Positions 8,648-16,264 of a DNA stretch of 64,000 nt are shown here, piece by piece. The position numbers were made by a program, and so were the translations under genes. The DNA is from Flavobacterium sp. SCGC AAA160-P02 (GTDB lineage Bacteria; Bacteroidota; Bacteroidia; Flavobacteriales; Flavobacteriaceae), in NCBI GenBank assembly GCA_000383355.1, contig KB911157.1, positions 30,461-94,460 on the forward strand, given 5' to 3'. The notes beneath the pieces were generated by a model. That model was not told the origin of the DNA, did no database searches, and worked only from the letters and a program-made list of their open reading frames with translations. The first letter of the stretch is position 1. Each line of letters starts with the position of its first letter.

Positions 8648-11508
8648 TGAGTCAAAAAAAAATTGACATACTTCAACGTGCTTTAAAAAGAGAAAGAGCT
8701 GCAAGAAAATCTGCAGAAAAAATACTCGATGAAAAATCTAGACATTTATATTTTTTATCAGAAAAATTAAAAAAAACCAACCTTAAATTAGAAACTCTTT
8801 TAAACGAAAAATCAAGCCAATTACAAGGTGTTTTCAAAAATTTTAATGACGCTTATCTTGTGATGGATCTTTTAGGTAATGTTTTAAAGATGAATGACAT
8901 TGCAGTTGATATGTTTGGATATGATTTTCACAAAGAAAATTTCAACGTTACTTGTTTAATTTACCCTGAAGATGTTAAATATGCATTTGATTCTTTTGAT
9001 ACTCTAAAAAATGAAGGTTTATTTACTAATTTTAATTCAAGGATTGTTACAAAATTAAATGAGGTAAAGTGGGTACAAATCAATGCTACAATTATTTATG
9101 ATAAAGATAATATACCTATTGCGGCCCAAGGTATTATTAGAGATATAACACCTGACAAAAAAGCTGAAGATTTATTAATAGAATCTAAAAACAGACTTTC
9201 TTCTCTTATTATGAACCTTCATAGTGGTGTTTTACTTGAAGATGAAAACAGAAAAGTTGTACTAACAAATACTAAATTTTGTGATTTATTCAAAATCCCC
9301 TCAACTCCGGAAGCACTTATAGGTCTAGATTGCACTCTTGCTTCTGAGGGCAGCAAAATTTTATTTAAAAATCCTGAAGGTTTTGTTTCCAGAGTACATA
9401 AAATATTAACAGATAAGAAACAGGTTTTAGGAGACGAGCTACTAATGAATGATGGTAGAACTGTAGAAAGAGATTTTATTCCAGTATTAAAAGGAGATGA
9501 ATATAAAGGGCATCTTTGGACTTTTAGAGACATTACTTTTAGAAAACAATACAGTAAGATTTTAGAAAGTCAAAAAGAAAAATATAGCAATATTATTGCC
9601 AATATGAATCTTGGTCTGTTAGAAGTTAATAATGATGATAAAGTCTTGATGATTAATCAGAGTTTTTCTGACATGTCTGGGTATACAGAGAGTGAACTAC
9701 TGGGCAAAAAGGCAAGTCATGTTTTTCTTTCAAAAAATGATAGTTCTATGATAGAAGAACAAACTAACAATCGTTTTAAAGGAATATCAAGTTCTTACGA
9801 GTTAAAAATAAAAAATAAACAAGGAGTACATAAAACTTGGTTAGTTAGCGGTGCTCCTAATCTTGATTTAAATGGAGACATAATTGGTTCTATAGGAATC
9901 CACCTTGATATATCAGATTCTAAAAGAAATATTGAACTTATTCAAGAACAAAAGAATGAATTAGATATTATCATTAATAATGCACCAGTTGGTATTCTAT
10001 TGATGCAATCTGAAAATATTGTAAAAACAAATGCTACTTTTCAAAATATGCTTGGGTTTTCTGAAATTGAACTTCAAGATTTTACAATTCAAAATATTTT
10101 ATTGCCAGAAGAATACAAGGAAAATGAAGTAGGGTTTCATCAAATAAAAATAGGAGAAATTGATAATTTCTCTTTTAGTAAAAGATATAGAAGAAAAGAT
10201 GGCTCAGTTATTTGGGCTAAAACAAATATTAATTCAGTTAGAGATAAAGAAGGTAAAATTAAGTATCAAGTAGTATTGGTTGAAGATATTACTTCTGATA
10301 GAGAAAAAACACTCATTATTGATATGGTTAATAACCTAACCAAATCTATATTAGGAATTACAGATGTCTACCAAATTGCATGGGAGATTGTTAATAATAT
10401 AGCAGAATATTTAGATTCTAAAGATTGTATCATTTATTTGGTAGATCACAAACAAAATACCATGGAACAAATTGCGGTTTATGGTGAAAAATTAGATGAT
10501 AATAATAAAATAAAAAATAGGTTAACAGTTAAGATTGGTGATGGTATTGTTGGTACTGTTGCAAAGACCGCCAAATCTGAAATAGTAAATGATACCTCAA
10601 AGGATAAAAGATATATAGTAGATGATCAAGTCAGGCTATCTGAAATAACTGTTCCTATTTTAAGCCAAGGTAAATTAATAGGAGTAATAGATTCTGAGCA
10701 TAAAGATAAAAACTATTTCACTCAAGAACATGTTAAAACATTAGAAAGTATTGCTAGTCTGGTAGGAATCAAATTACAAACAGCCTTAAATATTAGAGAA
10801 AGAGAAAAGGCTGAAGCTAAAAACACCCGATTACTTCAAGAATTAGAGATTAGTAATAATGAATTGCAGGAATACGCCCATGTAGTATCTCATGACCTTA
10901 AAACTCCTCTGAGAAGTATAGATGCATTAGTTTCATGGATTAAGACAGATAATAAAAATAATTTTGATACAATAACACATCAAAATTTAGATCTAATAGA
11001 AATTACATTAGAAACAATGGAACAATTAATTTCTAATGTTTTAGAATATTCTTCTGCTGGTTTTAATACTGAAAAAATAAGTGAAATAGATTTAAATATA
11101 ATTTTAAAAGATGTAAAAAAAATTCTATATATCCCAAAGAATACTACCATAAATATCCTCAAAAAATTACCTATTCTAAAAGGAGAAAAAACAAAATTTC
11201 AACAATTGTTTTTAAATTTAATTAGTAATGCTATAAAGTTTGGAAACAAAGAAAATAACATCATTGAAATAGATGTAATTGAAAAGGAAAAATTTTATCA
11301 ATTTTCAATTAATGATAATGGCATAGGGATTGACAAAAAATTTCATGATAGAATATTTAAAGTTTTTCATTTTTTAAATAAAAGTGATAAATCTACAGGT
11401 ATTGGATTATCTATTGTTAAAAAAATTGTGAACCTATATCATGGTGATATTTGGATAGAAAGTGAACTAGGAAAAGGAACAATATTTTATTTTACAATTA
11501 AAAAATAA
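8647..11508 (+). CDS. PAS/GAF sensor histidine kinase, probable H-NOX partner
   Basis: A cytoplasmic kinase of 953 residues with no membrane segment. Residues 1-60 form a Lys/Glu/Arg-rich coiled coil. Four PAS-type domains follow at roughly 60-175, 180-300, 305-430 and 435-555, several ending in a DIT or DIS motif. A GAF domain spans about 570-715. The dimerisation box has the phospho-acceptor His749 in SHDLKTPLR. The ATP-binding domain shows an N-box (NLISNAIKFGN), a G1 box (DNGIGID) and a GIGLSIVKKI box near the end. There is no attached receiver, so phosphate must pass to separate proteins; the flanking receiver, Hpt and LytTR genes fit. The TAATG and ATG overlaps on both sides indicate tight coupling. 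Control by NO through the H-NOX protein is inferred. Confidence 0.9.
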   Translation: MSQKKIDILQRALKRERAARKSAEKILDEKSRHLYFLSEKLKKTNLKLETLLNEKSSQLQGVFKNFNDAYLVMDLLGNVLKMNDIAVDMFGYDFHKENFNVTCLIYPEDVKYAFDSFDTLKNEGLFTNFNSRIVTKLNEVKWVQINATIIYDKDNIPIAAQGIIRDITPDKKAEDLLIESKNRLSSLIMNLHSGVLLEDENRKVVLTNTKFCDLFKIPSTPEALIGLDCTLASEGSKILFKNPEGFVSRVHKILTDKKQVLGDELLMNDGRTVERDFIPVLKGDEYKGHLWTFRDITFRKQYSKILESQKEKYSNIIANMNLGLLEVNNDDKVLMINQSFSDMSGYTESELLGKKASHVFLSKNDSSMIEEQTNNRFKGISSSYELKIKNKQGVHKTWLVSGAPNLDLNGDIIGSIGIHLDISDSKRNIELIQEQKNELDIIINNAPVGILLMQSENIVKTNATFQNMLGFSEIELQDFTIQNILLPEEYKENEVGFHQIKIGEIDNFSFSKRYRRKDGSVIWAKTNINSVRDKEGKIKYQVVLVEDITSDREKTLIIDMVNNLTKSILGITDVYQIAWEIVNNIAEYLDSKDCIIYLVDHKQNTMEQIAVYGEKLDDNNKIKNRLTVKIGDGIVGTVAKTAKSEIVNDTSKDKRYIVDDQVRLSEITVPILSQGKLIGVIDSEHKDKNYFTQEHVKTLESIASLVGIKLQTALNIREREKAEAKNTRLLQELEISNNELQEYAHVVSHDLKTPLRSIDALVSWIKTDNKNNFDTITHQNLDLIEITLETMEQLISNVLEYSSAGFNTEKISEIDLNIILKDVKKILYIPKNTTINILKKLPILKGEKTKFQQLFLNLISNAIKFGNKENNIIEIDVIEKEKFYQFSINDNGIGIDKKFHDRIFKVFHFLNKSDKSTGIGLSIVKKIVNLYHGDIWIESELGKGTIFYFTIKK

Positions 11509-11828
11509 TGATTGAAAAACCAAATTTAAATTATGTGAATAATTTATCAGGAGATGATAACGACGTTAAGGAATTATTGATAGATGTAATCAAAACAGAG
11601 TTTCCTGAAGAGAAAAAAGAATATTACGAAAGTTATCATAATAAAGAATACAAAAAAATAGAGGAAAATGTTCATAGACTTAAGCATAAAATTAGTATTT
11701 TAGGTCTCGAAAAAAGCTATGAAATTGCAAACCAATACGAACATAACCTTAGAGTAAAGTCCACTGATAAATCAGATGATTTCGATATAATCCTCCTAGT
11801 AATAACTGAATACTTGAAAACATTGTAA
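11508..11828 (+). CDS. Histidine phosphotransfer (Hpt) protein
   Basis: A small, acidic, helical protein of 106 residues. It carries the Hpt signature RLKHKISILGLEKSYEIA, with the phosphorylatable His60, in a predicted four-helix bundle. Its ATG overlaps the stop of the kinase by 1 nt and the LytTR regulator starts 6 nt after its stop. It would relay phosphoryl groups between receivers, which makes this operon a multi-step phosphorelay. Because the kinase has no receiver of its own, the first receiver is probably the stand-alone one at 7686; that order is inferred. Confidence 0.8.
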   Translation: MIEKPNLNYVNNLSGDDNDVKELLIDVIKTEFPEEKKEYYESYHNKEYKKIEENVHRLKHKISILGLEKSYEIANQYEHNLRVKSTDKSDDFDIILLVITEYLKTL

Positions 11829-11834
11829 TTTAAA

Positions 11835-12533
11835 ATGAACTGTATTATAATAGATGATGAAAAAACCGCAAGGATCATCATCAAAACGCTTTCCAGTCAG
11901 GTAGAAAACCTCACCGTTGTTGATGAATTTTCTAATGCAATTCAGGCTATAAAATACTTGAATGAGAACGAAGTAGATCTTGTTTTTTTAGATTTTCATA
12001 TGCCAGATTTTAATGGTTTAGATTTTCTTAAAACTATTAAAAAACCACTAAAAATAATTCTAACTACTTCAGATCCAAATTTTGCAATTGAAGCTTTTGA
12101 ATATGATTCTATCATTGATTATTTATTGAAGCCTATAGAGCTTCCTAGATTTATAAAAGCTGTTCAAAAAGTAGAAAATCATTTGTCAATAGCTAATCGA
12201 AATACTAACGATACAAAGATAAAAAATGATTTTTACGTTAATATAGATAGGCGTCTTATAAAAATTGATCTTCATAGTATTTACATGATAGAAGCTAAAG
12301 GAGATTATATTAACATTAGAACTGAAGAAAAAAATTATATTGTTCATTCTACATTAAAAAAAATAGAAGAAAAACTTCCAGATTCATTATTTCTTAAAGT
12401 TCACCGATCTTATATTATAAATGTCAAAAAAATCATAGATATAGAAGATAATAGTGTTCTTATAAAAAAAGACATTGTTCCTATTAGTAGATCTAAGAAA
12501 TCTGATCTTATGAAACACTTAGATTTATTATAG
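11835..12533 (+). CDS. LytTR-family DNA-binding response regulator
   Basis: A two-domain regulator of 232 residues. The receiver (1-118) has Asp7, Asp8 and Glu9 near the N-terminus, the phospho-acceptor Asp53 in FLDFHMP, TTS near residue 79 and LLKP near residue 97. The LytTR domain (about 134-232) shows the typical IEAKGDYINI strand and a KVHRSYIIN motif. It is the output gene of the H-NOX phosphorelay, so the response is transcriptional rather than through cyclic-di-GMP. Its target promoters are unknown. It is the last gene of the operon, convergent with mnmE, and no clear terminator lies in the 35-nt gap. Confidence 0.92.
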   Translation: MNCIIIDDEKTARIIIKTLSSQVENLTVVDEFSNAIQAIKYLNENEVDLVFLDFHMPDFNGLDFLKTIKKPLKIILTTSDPNFAIEAFEYDSIIDYLLKPIELPRFIKAVQKVENHLSIANRNTNDTKIKNDFYVNIDRRLIKIDLHSIYMIEAKGDYINIRTEEKNYIVHSTLKKIEEKLPDSLFLKVHRSYIINVKKIIDIEDNSVLIKKDIVPISRSKKSDLMKHLDLL

Positions 12534-12568
12534 TTTATTAAGTTTTAATTTTAAAAACGTAATAAATA

Positions 12569-13960
12569 TTATTTTCCAATACAGAAATTAGAAAATATAT
12601 GACCCAAAATATCTTTATCTACATCATACTCTCCAGTAATATTTCCTAAATGCCTTAAGCATTCTCTAATATCAATAGAGAACAAGTCTGTAGAGATTTT
12701 TAAATTAATACCTTGTTGTACAGATGAAATGGCTTGTAGCGCATTATTTAATGCTTCAAAATGACGAGAATTTGTCACAATTGTTTCATTATTACTCAAA
12801 GCACCCTTGTTTACTAAAGAAGTAAGTTCTTTATGAAGAGTATCTATGCCAATTTTTTGTTTTGCTGAAAGCAAAAGTATTTCATCATTTTGTGAGATAA
12901 TTTCCTGTTTTTGAGGTATTGAGAGTGTATCTATCTTATTAGCAATAAGTAATAAGCGTTTATTTGGAAAGCGCTTTTTAATGGTTTCTATTTCTGATAG
13001 AAAAACATGTTTAGATGTAGAAAATTTATTAGAATCTATAAGAAAAATAATTAGTTGAGCATTTTCAGCTTTTTCATAGGCTTTTTTAATTCCGATACTT
13101 TCTATAATATCTTTAGTTTCTCTAATACCAGCAGTATCTATAAACCTAAAAGCAACACCATCAATAATGATTTCATCTTCAATAGCATCTCTTGTAGTTC
13201 CTGCAATATCAGACACAATGGCCTTTTCTTCGTTTAATAAGCTATTTAACAAGGTAGACTTTCCAACATTAGGCTCACCTATAATTGCAACAGGTATTCC
13301 ATTTTTCATGGCATTTCCAAAAGAAAAACTCTCTATTAACCGTTTTAAAACTGAAGTAATAGTGCTTACCAATTCTTTAAATTTTGCTCTGTCTGCAAAT
13401 TCAACATCTTCTCCAGAAAAATCTAACTCTAATTCTATTAAGGCTGCAAAATCTAACAATTGAGCCCTTAATTCTTTTAATTCATTTGTAATACCTCCAC
13501 GCATCTGCTGTATTGCCATTTGATGTGCTGCTGCAGAATTCGAGGCAATTACATCTGCAACTGCTTCAGCCTGGCTTAAATCCATTTTACCATTTAAGAA
13601 TGCTCTCATAGTAAATTCTCCATTGTCTGCCATTCTACAACCATTGTTGAGAAATAATTGAATAATTTCTTGTTGAATGAAACTAGAACCATGGCAAGAT
13701 ATTTCTACAACATTTTCACCTGTGTAGGAGCGAGGGTTCTTAAAAACAGAAACCAATACTTCGTCTATAACTCGAGAATTATCTACAATATGTCCTAGAT
13801 GAATTGTATGTGATTTTTGATTTTTTAAAAGTTTACCACTTATAGATGTAAAAAACTTTGAAAGAATATCTATTGCATCTTCTCCAGAGATACGAATTAC
13901 CGAAATGGCACCTATTCCTGATGGAGTTGCTAAAGCTATAATAGAATCGTTTTGAATCAT
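12569..13960 (-). CDS. mnmE: tRNA uridine-5-carboxymethylaminomethyl(34) synthesis GTPase MnmE
   Basis: With MnmG it modifies the wobble uridine of several tRNAs. The protein is 463 residues from the chosen start. The N-terminal folate-binding domain begins with IALATPSG. The central helical domain carries an inserted G domain with G1 GEPNVGKS, G2 GTTRD, G3 DTAG and G4 NKID, and the C-terminus is the diagnostic CIGK. The frame can be extended 7 codons to 13981, but a TATATTTG element at 13965-13972 lies inside that extension. The start is therefore set at the ATG at 13960, only 4 nt from the element, suggesting a leaderless mRNA. Confidence 0.95.
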   Translation of the reverse strand: MIQNDSIIALATPSGIGAISVIRISGEDAIDILSKFFTSISGKLLKNQKSHTIHLGHIVDNSRVIDEVLVSVFKNPRSYTGENVVEISCHGSSFIQQEIIQLFLNNGCRMADNGEFTMRAFLNGKMDLSQAEAVADVIASNSAAAHQMAIQQMRGGITNELKELRAQLLDFAALIELELDFSGEDVEFADRAKFKELVSTITSVLKRLIESFSFGNAMKNGIPVAIIGEPNVGKSTLLNSLLNEEKAIVSDIAGTTRDAIEDEIIIDGVAFRFIDTAGIRETKDIIESIGIKKAYEKAENAQLIIFLIDSNKFSTSKHVFLSEIETIKKRFPNKRLLLIANKIDTLSIPQKQEIISQNDEILLLSAKQKIGIDTLHKELTSLVNKGALSNNETIVTNSRHFEALNNALQAISSVQQGINLKISTDLFSIDIRECLRHLGNITGEYDVDKDILGHIFSNFCIGK

Positions 13961-13964
13961 ACTA

Positions 13965-13972
13965 CAAATATA
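13965..13972 (-). promoter_or_regulatory. -7 element immediately before mnmE
   Basis: TATATTTG on the minus strand lies 4 nt upstream of the mnmE ATG at 13960. Transcription from it would start at or next to the start codon. No TTG lies 20 nt upstream. Confidence 0.4.
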
Positions 13973-14063
13973 CAAGTTCATTATATTTTACACCCTAATG
14001 TGTAACAAGAAGTCTTCTTTAACGTCTAAATAGTATACAATTAACCACTTAAGCATTTTAAAA

Positions 14064-14405
14064 ATGAAAGAGAATAGACAATTATTAGTGTTTACACATT
14101 TAAGTCAACTATTAGACTTTGTAACCGGTATTGGTGGATTTATTGTTCCGCTACTTCTTTGGTTAGTAAAAAAAGATGAAGTATTTGATATGGATAGGCA
14201 CGGAAAAGCAATATTGAACTTTAGAATTTCAATGTTTTTGTATTTATTAATCTGTATTCCATTTGTCTTATTATTTGGTTTAGGCCTACTTGGATTTATT
14301 GTTATTGGACTATTTTATATAATTTTCCCAATAATTAATGCTGTTAGAGCTAGTAACAACCAACAACCAAATTACCCACTTAGTATTAAGTTCTTGTCAT
14401 ACTAA
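14064..14405 (+). CDS. DUF4870 family small membrane protein
   Basis: A 113-residue protein with the pattern of the DUF4870 (Tic20-like) family. There is a short N-terminal helix containing FTHLSQLLDF, a membrane segment around residues 20-38 (GIGGFIVPLLLWL), a conserved DMDRHGKAILNFRIS stretch, and two further membrane segments between about 55 and 95. The function of the family is not established. The gene is isolated, divergent from mnmE and convergent with the next gene. Start at an ATG following an A-rich stretch. Confidence 0.82.
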   Translation: MKENRQLLVFTHLSQLLDFVTGIGGFIVPLLLWLVKKDEVFDMDRHGKAILNFRISMFLYLLICIPFVLLFGLGLLGFIVIGLFYIIFPIINAVRASNNQQPNYPLSIKFLSY

Positions 14406-14415
14406 TTTTTAAATA

Positions 14416-14850
14416 TTAAATGCAGTTAATTACATCTTCATACTCATAAAAGAAACGTTCAAATTTTGGCATGTTTTTCACATAAAATTCATAACAATCT
14501 CTCCAAGTATTTTTGTTATAAATACTAAATTTTACTGTATGATTTATATAAATACGACGAATGATTTTACCATTTTCTAATTCGAAGGAACTATCAAAAA
14601 TTACTTCGGGTAAGTAGTCTTGAATCAAAATAGTTTTTAAAGAAAGAATTTGGTCATAAAGAATTTCATTTGAAATTTCATCAGAATGTTCTATATCTAG
14701 ACAAATCATTGCGTTCTTTCTATTGGCAACAAACTTAAAACTAATACCTTTTATTTTGGTATTGTACAACAACCATTTTCTTGGAAAGGATTTTCCAAAA
14801 CTAGTCCAAAATTCTTGTCTCAGGGCTGCAGATTCTTCTTTGTTAAACAT
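14416..14850 (-). CDS. DUF4268 domain-containing protein
   Basis: A soluble protein of 144 residues beginning MFNKEESAALRQEFWTSFGK, the opening typical of DUF4268 proteins in Bacteroidota. A central region contains FKFVANRKNAMICLDIEH, and the C-terminal half is rich in Trp, Tyr and Phe. There is no signal peptide and no membrane helix. The domain is sometimes attached to restriction-like nucleases, but this copy stands alone and I do not infer nuclease activity. It lies 44 nt upstream of miaE on the same strand and could be co-transcribed with it. Confidence 0.72.
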   Translation of the reverse strand: MFNKEESAALRQEFWTSFGKSFPRKWLLYNTKIKGISFKFVANRKNAMICLDIEHSDEISNEILYDQILSLKTILIQDYLPEVIFDSSFELENGKIIRRIYINHTVKFSIYNKNTWRDCYEFYVKNMPKFERFFYEYEDVINCI

Positions 14851-14894
14851 ACCTAAAGTTGTTGTTTTAATTTAATAGTATTCGAGTACTATCT

Positions 14895-15476
14895 CTAGCC
14901 ATGAACTTTAGCTGTATTACCTCTAGTTTTCATCATATCAGCTTCAAATTTGAGAAGGCTTTCCCATTTTTTGTCTACAATTTCTCTGGCCATATATTTT
15001 CTAGCATACCCCAAAAATAATGTATAATGATTCGCTTCAGAGATCATTAATTCTTTATAAAATTTTGAAAGTTCTTCATCTGCCATATTTTCAGAAAACA
15101 CTTTAAATCGTTCACAACTTCTAGCTTCAATTAACGCAGCCACTAACAATCTGTGAATTAAGGCTGTTGGTCTGTCTTTTGTTTTTGGAAAAAATCTCTG
15201 AAGAGATTTTGCATAATCGTTATGTTGCTCTCTACCTAATACCATTCCTCTTTTTATCATCAATTCATGTACCATTTTAAAATGTTCTAGCTCCTCCAAA
15301 GCGATAGCTGTCATATCTTTTACCAGCTCAGTTTCTTCAGAATAATTAATAATAATTGAAATAGCATTTGCTGATGCTTTTTGCTCTGCAAATGCATGAT
15401 CTGTAAGAATTTGTTCTAAGTTATCTTCAGCTATTATTGCCCAAGATGTTGATGTTTCAAATTTTAATCCAAGCAT
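14895..15476 (-). CDS. miaE: tRNA-(ms2io6A)-hydroxylase
   Basis: A non-haem diiron monooxygenase that hydroxylates the isopentenyl group of ms2i6A37 in tRNA. The 193 residues form a ferritin-like four-helix protein with carboxylate/histidine ligand motifs EELEHF (around residue 61), EARSCERF (around 117) and SEANHY (around 147). MiaA, which installs the isopentenyl group, is encoded in the same window at 55110-56021. A glucosaminidase gene ends 8 nt upstream on the same strand. Length and motifs agree with the family. Confidence 0.9.
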   Translation of the reverse strand: MLGLKFETSTSWAIIAEDNLEQILTDHAFAEQKASANAISIIINYSEETELVKDMTAIALEELEHFKMVHELMIKRGMVLGREQHNDYAKSLQRFFPKTKDRPTALIHRLLVAALIEARSCERFKVFSENMADEELSKFYKELMISEANHYTLFLGYARKYMAREIVDKKWESLLKFEADMMKTRGNTAKVHG

Positions 15477-15484
15477 TTTTATTG

Positions 15485-16255
15485 TTATTTATTCCAAGCG
15501 ACCATAAAAGATTCGCCATTATTTAATTGTTTTGTAAGCTCTATTAATCCAGCTTTTTTAATGATGTTTATTACTTTTTTTGGCCAAGTTTCTCTAAAAT
15601 TATAGGAATTAATTTTGCCACTAATTAAATTGACAAAATCATTGGATGTTTTTTCTTCTAATAATATTTTCTTTCCATGAATATTCACCAAACTGTCCAT
15701 TTTTTTTCTTGCATTCCTGTACACTTTTAACCTACTTTTTCGACCAATAAAAGTAGTAACAAAATCAGTAATATTTTGAAGGTGTGCTTTTGTTTTCTCT
15801 GAAGGATTATTTTCAAAATAAGCTAAATTAAAAGTAGTAGCCCTGAAGGGTAAAGGTCTATAATCTTTCTTATAACTTTCAGGGCGTTTTTTCCAATTTA
15901 ATTCAGTCGGCTTGTAGTTTTTTATTTTCACGGAGTCAAATAAAACTTTATTTTCTTTTATTAGAGTTGGTAAATATAGTGCCGGAAGTTGTCTGTTTTT
16001 TTTGGTACTATTTAAGCTTAATATATTACCTGATATTTTACCTACATAGCCTTGATTCCATCCAGATTCTAATCCAGCAATAGCTAACAAAGATGCTGGA
16101 GGAATATTGTTTTTTAAACAAATTTTAGTTGCTTTTTTAGCAATACTTTTATAAAATGTTTTTACATGACTGTACTTTCGCAAAGAATATATTTTATTGT
16201 CTATATCTCCGTGAAATAATGTTATAAAAAGTAATAAATGAATACTGTATTTCAT
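15485..16255 (-). CDS. Exported glucosaminidase-domain protein (GH73-like)
   Basis: A 256-residue protein with a short N-terminal hydrophobic segment (about residues 4-15) that probably acts as a signal sequence or anchor. The glucosaminidase core begins around residue 38 and contains PPASLLAIAGLESGWNQG, in which the Glu of LESGW is the expected catalytic acid. Family members cleave N-acetylglucosaminyl bonds in peptidoglycan. The C-terminal 100 residues are basic and I do not recognise them. It lies 9 nt downstream of the SulP gene and 8 nt upstream of miaE, so it probably shares their transcript. Cell-wall turnover is the likely role. Confidence 0.72.
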   Translation of the reverse strand: MKYSIHLLLFITLFHGDIDNKIYSLRKYSHVKTFYKSIAKKATKICLKNNIPPASLLAIAGLESGWNQGYVGKISGNILSLNSTKKNRQLPALYLPTLIKENKVLFDSVKIKNYKPTELNWKKRPESYKKDYRPLPFRATTFNLAYFENNPSEKTKAHLQNITDFVTTFIGRKSRLKVYRNARKKMDSLVNIHGKKILLEEKTSNDFVNLISGKINSYNFRETWPKKVINIIKKAGLIELTKQLNNGESFMVAWNK

Positions 16256-16264
16256 GAAGTATTA

